The notes: generated by a model from the letters alone, not told the origin. A stretch of 64,000 bases of DNA from Aliivibrio sp. S4MY1 (GCF_028765545.1 NZ_JARACP010000015.1:1-64000), one strand, 5' to 3'; positions 27,293-36,326 are shown, counted from the stretch's first letter. A program made the numbers and translations.

Positions 27293-27308
27293 CGAATAAA
27301 TTTGGACA

Positions 27309-28043
27309 ATGAATATGAACTTTAAAACGAAATTAATCACAACACTGGTAATGGCATGCTTATTTTCTCCTTTTGCTTCTGCAATGACTCAGTCGGAGAA
27401 AATTGAAGATATTAATGAGATGCTTAAAGGAAATCCTACGATTATTGATAGTCTTCATGAAAGTTTAGCGATGTATATTGTTCAACAAGGTAACTATCAA
27501 AAAACATTGGCGGATTATCATGATTATATGTACAACAACCCAGACCTTCCGTCGTTTGGTGCCAAAGAACCCAAGTTAACTATTGTGGTGTTAACTGATT
27601 TAAGTTGCCCGTGGTGTAAAAAATTAGATCCAGTTTTAATGAAACTGGTCGATGAGCATCCTGATGACCTTAAAGTTATAAACATTTATGTGCCACTTAA
27701 AGAGGGGTCAAATCCGACGAACTCGGCAACCTTTGCAATGAGAGTATGGAAGGAAAGCCCTGAGAAATTTAATAAGATCAATGAGACCTTATTAAGTAAA
27801 CCGGGAATCCACAATATGCGCTCTATTATGAAGGTCGCTAAAGCAAATAGTGCAGAAAAATACGTATCAACTAATAATGAAGTGAAAGATATGGTGGCGA
27901 AGAACTACCAACTATTTATGGACTTAGGTGTGCGAGGGACACCTGCTATGTTGATCGATGGTCAACTTCTTCCGGGCTATTTACCTTATGAAAAATTAGC
28001 GCCAATGGTTGAAGCTAAAATCGCAGAAAAGTCGGGTAAGTAA
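27309..28043 (+). CDS. scsC: ScsC: soluble periplasmic DsbA/DsbG-like thiol protein
   Basis: A 244-residue precursor: signal peptide (to about residue 25, PFASA), a helical N-terminal extension (about 27-82), then a thioredoxin fold with a helical insertion. Active site CPWC at 100-103 and cis-proline loop RGTPAML. Expected to be kept reduced by ScsB and to act on periplasmic disulfides, with a role in copper tolerance in other bacteria. The N-terminal extension is like the trimerisation stalk known in Proteus mirabilis ScsC, an isomerase. Last gene before the terminator. Confidence 0.88.
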   Translation: MNMNFKTKLITTLVMACLFSPFASAMTQSEKIEDINEMLKGNPTIIDSLHESLAMYIVQQGNYQKTLADYHDYMYNNPDLPSFGAKEPKLTIVVLTDLSCPWCKKLDPVLMKLVDEHPDDLKVINIYVPLKEGSNPTNSATFAMRVWKESPEKFNKINETLLSKPGIHNMRSIMKVAKANSAEKYVSTNNEVKDMVAKNYQLFMDLGVRGTPAMLIDGQLLPGYLPYEKLAPMVEAKIAEKSGK

Positions 28044-28087
28044 TGTCACTAACTGCTTAATCGAGTTAAACATGATTCAATAAAACA

Positions 28088-28124
28088 AAAACGCCGCCAG
28101 TATTAACTATTGGCGGCATTTTTA
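28088..28124. terminator. Bidirectional terminator, scsC / gor
   Basis: Stem GCCGCCA/TGGCGGC with A and T runs on both sides, between convergent genes. Confidence 0.88.
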
Positions 28125-28148
28125 TTGTTAAAACAGTCTAAAAATAGA

Positions 28149-29504
28149 CTATCTCATAGTAACAAATTCTTCAGAACCTGTTGGGTGGATAGCAACAACT
28201 GCATCGAAATCAGCCTTAGTTGCGCCCATCTTCATTGCAACTGCAAAACCTTGGATCATTTCATCAACCGTGAAACCGATACCGTGTAGGCCAACAACTT
28301 TCTCGTCTTCGCCCGCACAAACCAGTTTCATCTTACAAGGTTGACGGTGCTTAGTTACCGCTGTGTACATCGCTGTGAAGCCTGATGTGTACACTTTTAC
28401 GTTGTCTTTGCCATATTGCTCATCAGCTTCTTGTTCAGTAAGACCAATCGTGCCAATCGGTGGATGGCTAAATACAACAGTAGGAACTAATGAATAGTCC
28501 ATTTTTGCGTTTGTTTGACCGTTGAATAGACGCTCAGACAATAAACGACCGGCTTTAACCGCGATAGGTGTTAACTCAATGCCGCCTTCCATAATGTCAC
28601 CTACACAGTAGATGCCTTTCACGTTAGTCTCTTGGTATTCATCAACCTTGATGTAACCGCGATCGTTAGTAGCTACGCCTGTTTTTTCTAGGTTGATAGC
28701 GTCAGTCGCAGGGTGGCGACCAATTGCCCAAATTAGGGTATCAACGTTTTGTGTTTCACCATTTTCTAGGTGAAGCGTCAGGCTGCCATCCGCTTCTTTA
28801 ACCACTTCTTTTGGTACAGAGTGAGTATGAAGTGTAGGGCCTTCTGTATTCATTACTTCAACTAGTGTCTCGATGATCATTGGGTCAAAGCTACGAAGAG
28901 GAGATTCTTTACGGCAGAATAGGTGAGTTTCAGTGCCTAGAGAGTGAAGAACGCCAGCGATTTCAACTGCGATGTAACCTGCACCAATAACAGCAACACG
29001 TTTTGGTTGCTCCATCAGTTCAAAGAAACCGTTTGAATCGATACCGTGCTCAGCACCTGGAATATTTGGGATTGATGGACGGCCGCCAACAGCAATAAGG
29101 ATATGGTCGGCTGTGTAGTGTTCGCCATTCACTTCAACGGTTTTTGCATCAACAAACTTTGCAAAGCCTTTAATTACATTGATTTTATTGTTACCAAGAA
29201 CGCGATCGTAAGATTCATGAATACGACCAATGTACGCTTGGCGGCTTTCAATCATTTTGCCCCAGTTGAATTTTTTCAGTTCAACATCAAAGCCATAATC
29301 TTCAGCGTATAAATTAATTGCTTCAGCAACTTGAGCGCCGTGCCACATCACTTTCTTAGGAACACAACCTACGTTTACACACGTGCCGCCTAGATCTTGC
29401 GCTTCAATAAGAGCAACTTTTGCGCCGTGCATAGCCGCACGGTTTGCTGATGCGATACCGCCAGAACCACCGCCGATACAGATATAATCAAAATGCGTAG
29501 CCAT
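28149..29504 (-). CDS. gor: Glutathione-disulfide reductase
   Basis: A 451-residue FAD flavoenzyme that reduces oxidised glutathione with NADPH. FAD-binding GGGSGG is at residues 11-16, the redox pair CVNVGC at C42 and C47, the NADPH Rossmann motif [11 protein letters not shown] in the middle, the second FAD motif GIYCVGDIM, and the catalytic His-Glu at the C-terminus (HPTGSEE). Length equals the family norm. The start has GGAG 8 nt upstream. A 13-bp near-perfect dyad (CATAC-ATA-GTATG) lies about 35 bp upstream on the coding strand and could be part of its promoter. Confidence 0.97.
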   Translation of the reverse strand: MATHFDYICIGGGSGGIASANRAAMHGAKVALIEAQDLGGTCVNVGCVPKKVMWHGAQVAEAINLYAEDYGFDVELKKFNWGKMIESRQAYIGRIHESYDRVLGNNKINVIKGFAKFVDAKTVEVNGEHYTADHILIAVGGRPSIPNIPGAEHGIDSNGFFELMEQPKRVAVIGAGYIAVEIAGVLHSLGTETHLFCRKESPLRSFDPMIIETLVEVMNTEGPTLHTHSVPKEVVKEADGSLTLHLENGETQNVDTLIWAIGRHPATDAINLEKTGVATNDRGYIKVDEYQETNVKGIYCVGDIMEGGIELTPIAVKAGRLLSERLFNGQTNAKMDYSLVPTVVFSHPPIGTIGLTEQEADEQYGKDNVKVYTSGFTAMYTAVTKHRQPCKMKLVCAGEDEKVVGLHGIGFTVDEMIQGFAVAMKMGATKADFDAVVAIHPTGSEEFVTMR

Positions 29505-29604
29505 TACTTTCTCTCCAATAATTGGTATTAATTCTTTTTACATACTATGTATGAAATGCGACCAAATTTTTCTTTTTCAAGGTCTACGAGGTTCAAGAGC
29601 TATG

Positions 29605-29713
29605 AGAATTCAGATCGCTTCGCTTGCAGAGTTCAGAGGTGTTTGTTGAGAGTGAGCGCCTCCCGCTACCTATTCTGAACTCTTTAAGGGAGCTTGCGAC
29701 CGATCTGAATTCT
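29605..29713. repeat. 109-bp imperfect palindromic element
   Basis: Outer arms of 13 bp (29605-29617 and 29701-29713, AGAATTCAGATCG and its complement) and inner arms of 9 bp (29629-29637 and 29674-29682, GAGTTCAGA and its complement). GC-rich, unlike its surroundings. It begins 7 bp after the rlmJ stop and would form a long hairpin in the rlmJ transcript. The form suggests a dispersed intergenic repeat of the REP/ERIC/MITE kind; a single copy is seen in this window. Confidence 0.8.
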
Positions 29714-29719
29714 TAGATC

Positions 29720-30559
29720 TTATTCCGGAACAATCCACTCGACTTTAAAGTGACCTGTTGCTGGTGCAATTGCTTCTTTTAAGAAAGGCAAAATAGTGTT
29801 CATTTGGCTTTCTAATTTCCACGGTGGGTTAATGACGATCATGCCAGATGCTGTCATGCCACGCTCGTTAGTATCCGCAGAAACACCCAACTCAATTTGT
29901 AGAATGTTACGGATATCTAATTTTTTAAGCCCTTTAATCATATCGTCGATGTCACAACGATTAACCACTGGATACCAAATCGCATAAATGCCTGTTGCCC
30001 AACGCTTGTGGCTTTGGCCAATAGCGTTAACTACATCGTAATATTCTTTTGCAAGCTCATAAGGTGGGTCGATTAGGACTAATCCTCTGCGCTCTTTTGG
30101 TGGAAGGCTTGCTTTTAATCGTGCAAAGCCGTCTTCTTTATAAATAGACACTTGGCGATCACGATGAAACTCTTGCTCAAGCAGAGGGTGATCGGCAGGG
30201 TGAAGCTCGGTTAATACCATGCGGTCTTGACGACGCAGGTGAGCACGACCAACACGTGGTGAACCTGGGTAGTAACGCAGTTCTTCACCGTCGTTTAATT
30301 CAGTGATGGCATTTAGGTAGCTTGTGATCTCTTCAGGAAGATCAGTTTGTTCCCAAATACGTGCGATACCTTGCTTGTATTCGCCGGTTTTTTCAGACCA
30401 TTCATGCGTTAAATCGTAGCGACCAACCCCAGAGTGGGTGTCGTGATAAACAAATGGCTTATCTTTTTGCGTTAATGAATCAAGGATAAGGCTTTGTACA
30501 ATGTGTTTAACCACATCGGCATGGTTGCCTGCATGAAAACTGTGACGATAACTTAGCAT
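29720..30559 (-). CDS. rlmJ: 23S rRNA (adenine-2030 N6) methyltransferase RlmJ
   Basis: A 279-residue class I methyltransferase. It has the family N-terminus MLSYRHSFHAGNHADVVKH, and the catalytic DPPYE motif in GLVLIDPPYELAKEYYDV. It methylates A2030 of 23S rRNA on the free rRNA or its early particle. Divergent from prlC with a 152-bp shared upstream region; no terminator of the usual type follows, only the palindromic element. Confidence 0.94.
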   Translation of the reverse strand: MLSYRHSFHAGNHADVVKHIVQSLILDSLTQKDKPFVYHDTHSGVGRYDLTHEWSEKTGEYKQGIARIWEQTDLPEEITSYLNAITELNDGEELRYYPGSPRVGRAHLRRQDRMVLTELHPADHPLLEQEFHRDRQVSIYKEDGFARLKASLPPKERRGLVLIDPPYELAKEYYDVVNAIGQSHKRWATGIYAIWYPVVNRCDIDDMIKGLKKLDIRNILQIELGVSADTNERGMTASGMIVINPPWKLESQMNTILPFLKEAIAPATGHFKVEWIVPE

Positions 30560-30635
30560 GGATGAACTCTCACTATTGGAATCACATGATTATACCCAAG
30601 TTTATAGCTCAATGTGTGTACTCTTGCATCAGCCA

Positions 30636-30663
30636 TTGAAATTTTATCCATTAAGCACCATCT
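30636..30663 (+). promoter_or_regulatory. Candidate sigma-32 promoter of prlC
   Basis: TTGAAA (30636-30641), 14-nt spacer, CACCATCT (30656-30663), matching seven of eight positions of the heat-shock -10 CCCCATNT. It lies 49 bp before the prlC start. prlC (opdA) is heat-inducible in E. coli, which supports the reading. Confidence 0.6.
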
Positions 30664-30711
30664 TTAAGGGATAAGCCGATCCTAAAAACGAAAAATAGAA
30701 AAGGAATGAAT

Positions 30712-32754
30712 ATGTCTAATCCGTTACTTACCTTTACTGATTTACCGCTGTTTTCTCAAATTAAGCCTGAACACATTCAGCCAGCGGTAGAACAAGCCAT
30801 TGCTGATTGTCGCGCTAAAGTAGAAGAAGTATTAGCCTCTGATGCAGAACCAAGTTGGGAGAGCATTATTATTCCTCTGGCAGAAACTGATGATCGCCTA
30901 AGTCGTATTTGGTCACCAGTGAGTCATTTGAATTCAGTGCAAAACAGTGAAGAATTACGCGAAGCGTATGAAGCGTGTTTACCTGCATTATCTGAGTACG
31001 GTACGTGGGTTGGTCAAAATAAAGGACTATACGAAGCGTATAAATCAATTAAAGAGAGCGAGGCGTTTGCAACTCTGTCTCAAGCTCAGCAAAAAACAAT
31101 TGTCGATGAGCTGCGTGATTTTGAGTTATCAGGCATTGGATTACCGGCAGATCAACAAAAGCGCTACGGTGAGATCAGTAAACGAACTTCAGAATTAAGC
31201 TCAAACTTCAGCAATAATGTGCTTGATGCAACCATGGGTTGGTCAAAACACATTACTGATGAAGCTGAATTATCAGGTTTACCAGAATCAGCAATGGCAG
31301 CAGCAAAAGCAGCAGCCGAAGCAAAAGAGTTAGACGGTTGGTTACTAACACTAGAAATGCCCTCGTACATTCCGATCATGACTTATGCTGATAATAAACC
31401 ACTGCGTCGTGAAATTTATGAAGCGTTCGTTACTCGTGCATCGGATCGCGGTCCAAATGCCGGTAAATGGGATAACACCGATTTAATTTCTGAAGAGTTG
31501 CAACTTCGTCATGAAGTATCACGTCTATTAGGTTTTGCTTCTTATAGTGAAAAGTCACTAGCAACCAAAATGGCGGAAAGCCCAACTCAAGTCCTTGGTT
31601 TCTTAAATGACTTAGCAGCGAAAGCGAAACCACAAGGCGAGCGTGAAGTACAAGAGCTAAAAGCCTTTGTAAAAGAAGAGTTTGATATTGATGAGTTAGA
31701 TCTGTGGGATGTGACTTATTACTCTGAAAAGTTAAAACAAAAGCTGTACCAAATCTCTGATGAAGAGCTACGCCCTTACTTCCCTGAATCAAAAGCAGTA
31801 TCTGGCCTATTTGAGGTCTTAAACCGTCTATTTGGTATGACAGTGGTTGAACGTGAAGGCGTTGACGTATGGCATGAATCAGTGCGTTTCTTTGATATCT
31901 TTGATTCTACCAATACATTGCGTGGTAGCTTCTACCTAGATTTATACGCGCGTGAGCACAAACGTGGTGGCGCATGGATGGACGAGTGTCGTGTGCGTCG
32001 TATTACTGAAAATGGTGAACTACAAACGCCAGTGGCGTACCTAACCTGTAACTTCAGTAAGCCTGTTGGTGGTAAGCCTGCATTGTTTACTCACGATGAA
32101 GTGGTTACTTTATTCCACGAATTTGGTCATGGTATTCATCACATGCTAACGCAAATTGATGTTGCGTCAGTGTCTGGTATCAATGGCGTGCCTTGGGATG
32201 CGGTTGAATTGCCAAGTCAGTTCTTAGAAAACTGGTGTTATGAAGAGGAAGCGTTGGCGTTTATCTCTGGTCACTATGAAACGGGTGAGCCGCTACCAAA
32301 AGAGATGCTAGATAAAATGCTTGCTGCGAAAAACTTCCAATCAGCGATGTTTATTTTGCGTCAACTAGAATTCGGCATGTTCGATTTCACGCTGCACACA
32401 AATTACGATCCTGATTTAGGTGCAAAAGTATTAGAAACGTTAGCTGAAGTAAAAGCGAAAGTGGCGGTATTACCAAGTGTTGAGTGGAACCGCTTCTCTC
32501 ACAGCTTCGGTCATATTTTTGCGGGCGGTTACGGTGCGGGTTATTACAGCTACCTATGGGCAGAAGTATTATCAGCCGATGCGTTCTCTCGTTTTGAAGA
32601 TGAAGGCATTTTTAATACAGAAACGGGGCAAAGTTTCTTGAATAACATTCTTGAAATGGGCGGCAGTGAAGAGCCAATGGAATTGTTCAAACGCTTCCGT
32701 GGTCGTGAGCCGCAAGTAGATGCAATGTTACGTCATGCAGGTATTGGTGCGTAA
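30712..32754 (+). CDS. prlC: Oligopeptidase A
   Basis: A 680-residue M3-family zinc metallopeptidase. The zinc motif HEFGH is at residues 469-473, with the third ligand Glu downstream (near NWCYEEEAL). It degrades short cytoplasmic peptides, including cleaved signal peptides. I chose the ATG at 30712 because AAGGA is 6 nt upstream; the ATG two codons earlier would abut it. A plausible heat-shock promoter precedes it and a strong terminator follows. Confidence 0.95.
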   Translation: MSNPLLTFTDLPLFSQIKPEHIQPAVEQAIADCRAKVEEVLASDAEPSWESIIIPLAETDDRLSRIWSPVSHLNSVQNSEELREAYEACLPALSEYGTWVGQNKGLYEAYKSIKESEAFATLSQAQQKTIVDELRDFELSGIGLPADQQKRYGEISKRTSELSSNFSNNVLDATMGWSKHITDEAELSGLPESAMAAAKAAAEAKELDGWLLTLEMPSYIPIMTYADNKPLRREIYEAFVTRASDRGPNAGKWDNTDLISEELQLRHEVSRLLGFASYSEKSLATKMAESPTQVLGFLNDLAAKAKPQGEREVQELKAFVKEEFDIDELDLWDVTYYSEKLKQKLYQISDEELRPYFPESKAVSGLFEVLNRLFGMTVVEREGVDVWHESVRFFDIFDSTNTLRGSFYLDLYAREHKRGGAWMDECRVRRITENGELQTPVAYLTCNFSKPVGGKPALFTHDEVVTLFHEFGHGIHHMLTQIDVASVSGINGVPWDAVELPSQFLENWCYEEEALAFISGHYETGEPLPKEMLDKMLAAKNFQSAMFILRQLEFGMFDFTLHTNYDPDLGAKVLETLAEVKAKVAVLPSVEWNRFSHSFGHIFAGGYGAGYYSYLWAEVLSADAFSRFEDEGIFNTETGQSFLNNILEMGGSEEPMELFKRFRGREPQVDAMLRHAGIGA

Positions 32755-32781
32755 TTAATATGCTTTCATAGGTGAAAATAG

Positions 32782-32813
32782 AAGGGCCTCAATATGATAT
32801 TGAGGCCTTTTTT
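32782..32813. terminator. prlC terminator
   Basis: A long near-perfect palindrome GGCCTCAATAT-G-ATATTGAGGCC followed by a T run. The upstream side has few A, so it works mainly for prlC. Confidence 0.9.
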
Positions 32814-32855
32814 ATAACATTAGATATTCAATGAGTACCATTATGTGTTGATGAA

Positions 32856-34007
32856 TTACATACGAGCTTTAAAGATCGTTACGATTTCATCTAGGTTTGC
32901 TTTACGTGGATTAGTTAAAGAACACGCATCGTTTAAGGCATTTTGTGCCATGAATGCTAGTTTATCTTCAGTAACACCAAGATCAGCTAAGTGTTGTTTA
33001 GTTCCTACCTTTTCAGATAGTAAGTCAATGGCTTCAAGCGCTGCATTTACTGCATCGTCTTGAGTCATGTTAGCGACATCAACACCCATTGCTTTTGCTA
33101 TATCAACGAAGCGTTCTGGTACTAATTTAGCGTTAAAACGAGATACTTCAGCTAATAGGATAGCATTACATAGACCGTGAGATAGGTCATAAACACCACC
33201 TAATTGGTGTGCCATTGAGTGAACATATCCTAGTGAAGCATTTGAGAATGCCATACCAGCAAGATATTCACCATATTGCATCGCATCACGAGCTTCGCGA
33301 TTTTGACCATCATTTACTGCCGTTTCTAAATTATTAACAATCAATTCAATTGCTTTAATTGCTGATGCATCAGTAATTGGTGTTGCAGCAGTAGATACAT
33401 AAGCTTCAATAGCGTGAGTTAATGCATCCATACCTGTTGTTGCAGTTAAGAACTTAGGCATTGCAACCATTAGTTCTGAGTCATTTACAGCAATGATTGG
33501 AGTGAAGTGTTTATCAACTACTGGGTATTTAGTCTCATCCTCTTGGTTAGTAATAATTGCAAAGACTGTCATTTCTGATGCAGTACCAGCAGTTGTATTA
33601 ACCGTTACTAGTGGTAGTTGAGGTTTTTTCGATAAGTGTACACCTTTAGAGTAGTCACGAATGTGTCCACCGTTTGCAGCAACTAATGCAATACCTTTTG
33701 CTGTATCGTGAGATGAACCACCACCAAATGAGATAACAAAATCAGATTTGCTTTCAGCGAGTAGCTTAAGGCCATCTTCAATATTTTTTTCTGTTGGATT
33801 TGGTTGTACGCCATCGTAAATAGCGAAATCTAGATTGTGTGCTTTTAATTCGTCAGTCAGTTTACTTACTAAACCAACCTCGACTAATACACCATCAGTT
33901 ACGATCAGTGCTTTTTTAAGCTCTTTTGACGCCAGTTCAGTTCCTAGTGATTGGATTGCATTAGGACCCATAAGTGTTACAGGTGGCATGTAAAATACAT
34001 TACTCAT
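32856..34007 (-). CDS. Iron-containing alcohol dehydrogenase (group III)
   Basis: A 383-residue NAD(P)-dependent alcohol dehydrogenase of the YiaY/AdhB/1,3-propanediol dehydrogenase family. The nucleotide site GGGSSHDTAKG is near residues 95-105. Metal ligands lie in TGMDALTHAIEAY (Asp and His) and HSMAHQLGGVYDLSHG (two His). Expected to interconvert alcohols and aldehydes in the cytoplasm; the physiological substrate is unknown. It is preceded by a good ribosome binding site (AAGGA, 8 nt) and a 400-bp AT-rich upstream region, which suggests regulated expression. No partner gene adjoins it. Confidence 0.92.
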   Translation of the reverse strand: MSNVFYMPPVTLMGPNAIQSLGTELASKELKKALIVTDGVLVEVGLVSKLTDELKAHNLDFAIYDGVQPNPTEKNIEDGLKLLAESKSDFVISFGGGSSHDTAKGIALVAANGGHIRDYSKGVHLSKKPQLPLVTVNTTAGTASEMTVFAIITNQEDETKYPVVDKHFTPIIAVNDSELMVAMPKFLTATTGMDALTHAIEAYVSTAATPITDASAIKAIELIVNNLETAVNDGQNREARDAMQYGEYLAGMAFSNASLGYVHSMAHQLGGVYDLSHGLCNAILLAEVSRFNAKLVPERFVDIAKAMGVDVANMTQDDAVNAALEAIDLLSEKVGTKQHLADLGVTEDKLAFMAQNALNDACSLTNPRKANLDEIVTIFKARM

Positions 34008-34362
34008 AATATTTTTCCTTTCATAGTTATTAAATTTTTATCAGCCATAGGAGATTATCGTGAATAACGATACCCCTTGCGTCGGTATGAAATTCAGTCT
34101 ATGCCTATCCAGAAAAGAGACAATAACCATTAATGGCAAAATACTATTACGAATTTGTAATAATATGATCTGTTCTTATATTGAAGTAAGAAATGTGAAA
34201 AATATTAATGTTTGTTAGTTTTGTCTTTTATCTTATTGATATTTAAGGGCTGTTTGTTTTGTGGCGATTTCTGAGTGATGAGAGCTATGGAGGTGGTTAA
34301 AGTCTCTGGGATATTTATAAATTATGGTGTATTTAGGTGGGTGTGAGGGTTGTTTTATTTTT
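34008..34362. other. AT-rich region without a gene
   Basis: About 355 bp upstream of the alcohol dehydrogenase and downstream of cyaY. I see no coding frame or RNA gene. Probably the promoter and control region of the dehydrogenase; no clear operator could be picked out. Confidence 0.45.
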
Positions 34363-34391
34363 TAAGCTCCTTTGTATGAGTAAAGGAGCTT
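34363..34391. terminator. Stem-loop after cyaY
   Basis: Perfect 10-bp stem AAGCTCCTTT/AAAGGAGCTT with a loop of about 8 nt, just past the cyaY stop. On the minus strand it is followed by A-rich rather than T-rich sequence, so its terminator strength is doubtful. Confidence 0.5.
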
Positions 34392-34407
34392 GTTGTTGAG
34401 AGGTTTT

Positions 34408-34722
34408 TTAAACCCACTCAATCTCTTCATCTGCGTGCTTCTGGCACTCTTCTTTTACCATTTCGATAAATTCCATACCTGTTTTAGAGCATGTCCATTT
34501 CTCATCGGTATAAGCAAAGTGGAAGCCACCAGATTTTGATGCTAACCAAATTTCGTGCATTGGTTCTTGTTTGTTAATTACGATTTGGCTGCGGTTTTCA
34601 AACTCTAGTGTTAATACGTTTCCAGTAATAACCGGTTCAATATCAGCACCAGAATCATCGATCATATCTTCGATTAATTGCAGTTTTTCATCGACTAGTT
34701 CGTGAAATTCAGTGTTATTCAT
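34408..34722 (-). CDS. cyaY: Iron-sulfur assembly regulator CyaY (frataxin)
   Basis: A 104-residue frataxin homologue: an acidic first helix (FHELVDEKLQLIEDMIDD), a beta sheet with LTLEFENRSQIVINKQEP and EIWLASKSGGFHF, and a final helix. It binds iron and modulates IscS in Fe-S assembly. A longer reading frame begins upstream, but the ATG at 34722 has AGGA 8 nt upstream and gives the normal CyaY length. Divergent from lptM, as in E. coli. Confidence 0.95.
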   Translation of the reverse strand: MNNTEFHELVDEKLQLIEDMIDDSGADIEPVITGNVLTLEFENRSQIVINKQEPMHEIWLASKSGGFHFAYTDEKWTCSKTGMEFIEMVKEECQKHADEEIEWV

Positions 34723-34758
34723 CTTGTTTATCCTATTGCTTTTCTTGGCTGTGGTGCG

Positions 34759-34764
34759 ATTATA
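34759..34764 (-). promoter_or_regulatory. cyaY -10 box
   Basis: A perfect TATAAT on the minus strand, about 37 bp upstream of the cyaY start. No good -35 hexamer is seen at standard spacing. Confidence 0.4.
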
Positions 34765-34803
34765 GAGAGCATAACCAGATATTAACACTAATGGTAAAAT
34801 CTT

Positions 34804-34923
34804 ATGCAAAAAAGAGTGATGGCGTTAATGCTATTGAGTGCCTTAACATTGGCTGGCTGTGGTCAAACAGGGGCGTTATACATGCCAGCAGATGACGCAC
34901 CAAAAACAAAAGTAGCAGAATAA
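34804..34923 (+). CDS. lptM: LPS translocon assembly lipoprotein LptM
   Basis: A 39-residue lipoprotein precursor (YifL family), easily missed because of its size. It has a basic start (MQKRV), a hydrophobic core and lipobox LAGC with Cys at residue 19, then the family signature GQTGALYMP and a short Ala/Lys tail. LptM stabilises correct disulfide formation in LptD during assembly of the outer-membrane LPS translocon. It is divergent from cyaY and 63 bp before lysA, the usual neighbourhood (lptM upstream of dapF). Confidence 0.92.
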   Translation: MQKRVMALMLLSALTLAGCGQTGALYMPADDAPKTKVAE

Positions 34924-34986
34924 TTTATTTGTAGTCAGTGTATTTGAATCATCACTGGCTAATAAACACTGAACTAGACAAGGAAG

Positions 34987-36246
34987 ATGACATTGGATTA
35001 TTTCAATTATAAGGATGATGGACAACTTTGGGCTGAAGAGTTACCCGTTGCACAATTAGCTAAACAGTATGGCACGCCATTGTATGTGTATTCTCGTGCG
35101 ACATTAGAGCGTCACTGGAATGCGTTTGATAGTTCTGTGGGTGAACAACCTCACCTTGTGTGTTATGCCGTTAAAGCAAACTCAAATATTGGTGTGTTGA
35201 ATGCACTTGCCCGTCTAGGCTCAGGTTTTGATATTGTCTCTCAAGGTGAGCTTGAGCGCGTTGTGGCAGCCGGTGGCGACCCAACTAAAGTCGTCTTCTC
35301 TGGCGTTGGAAAAACTGCCGTTGAAATGCGTCGAGCGTTAGAGCTTAATATTAAATGTTTTAATGTGGAATCAGAGCCAGAGCTTGAGCGCTTAAATGCG
35401 GTTGCTGCTGAGATGGGGGTTATAGCGCCTATTTCCTTACGTATTAACCCCGATGTGGATGCAAAAACACACCCGTATATCTCAACAGGTTTGCGTGATA
35501 ATAAATTTGGTATCGCGTTTGATCGCGCACCTGAAGTATATAAATTTGCACAAACTTTATCGAATCTAGATATTCAAGGTATTGATTGCCATATTGGTTC
35601 TCAGCTGACTGACATTGCCCCATTTATCGACGCAACCGATCGTCTACTTACCTTAATTGATGATTTAAAAGCGCAAGGTGTCAATATTCGCCATCTTGAT
35701 GTGGGTGGTGGCTTAGGTGTGGTTTATCGTGATGAGTTACCGCCGCAGCCATCAGAGTACGCAACCGCATTGTTAAGTCGTTTAGCGGGTCGTGAAGATC
35801 TTGAGCTGATTTTTGAACCGGGTCGTGCCATTGCTGCAAATGCCGGTATTTTAGTGACTAAAGTTGAGTTCCTAAAACATACAGAACATAAAAACTTTGC
35901 CATTATTGATGCCGCAATGAATGACTTAATGCGCCCAGCGTTATATCAAGCGTGGCAAGATATTGTGCCGGTAACGCCTCGTGAAGGAGAAGCTCAAAGT
36001 TACGATTTAGTTGGCCCTATTTGCGAAACCGGTGATTTCTTAGGTAAAGACCGTGACTTAGTTCTCGAAGCGGATGACTTACTTGCCGTTCGTTCGTCTG
36101 GAGCCTATGGTTTTGTTATGTCATCAAACTATAATACGCGTACGCGAGCAGCAGAAATTATGGTGGATGGCGAGCAAGTACATCTTGTTCGTAAAAGAGA
36201 AGAGTTAAACTCACTCTGGGAGCTAGAATCCATCTTACCGAATTAA
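34987..36246 (+). CDS. lysA: Diaminopimelate decarboxylase
   Basis: A 419-residue fold-III PLP enzyme converting meso-diaminopimelate to lysine. The PLP lysine is in CYAVKANSN (near residue 60), with HIGSQ, the phosphate-binding GGGLGV and the catalytic Cys region PICETGDF. The ATG at 34987 is only 2 nt after AAGGA, while a TTG two codons later (34993) has ideal 8-nt spacing and gives the family-like start (M)DYFNY; the true start may be that TTG. It is placed between lptM and dapF, so the last steps of lysine synthesis are co-expressed. Confidence 0.95.
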   Translation: MTLDYFNYKDDGQLWAEELPVAQLAKQYGTPLYVYSRATLERHWNAFDSSVGEQPHLVCYAVKANSNIGVLNALARLGSGFDIVSQGELERVVAAGGDPTKVVFSGVGKTAVEMRRALELNIKCFNVESEPELERLNAVAAEMGVIAPISLRINPDVDAKTHPYISTGLRDNKFGIAFDRAPEVYKFAQTLSNLDIQGIDCHIGSQLTDIAPFIDATDRLLTLIDDLKAQGVNIRHLDVGGGLGVVYRDELPPQPSEYATALLSRLAGREDLELIFEPGRAIAANAGILVTKVEFLKHTEHKNFAIIDAAMNDLMRPALYQAWQDIVPVTPREGEAQSYDLVGPICETGDFLGKDRDLVLEADDLLAVRSSGAYGFVMSSNYNTRTRAAEIMVDGEQVHLVRKREELNSLWELESILPN

Positions 36247-36326
36247 CTTAGATTTAAAGAGCAGGGAACCTAAGGCGACTTGCTCTTTTGCTATTCAACC
36301 TAAAAGAAAAAATAAGAAGAACAACT

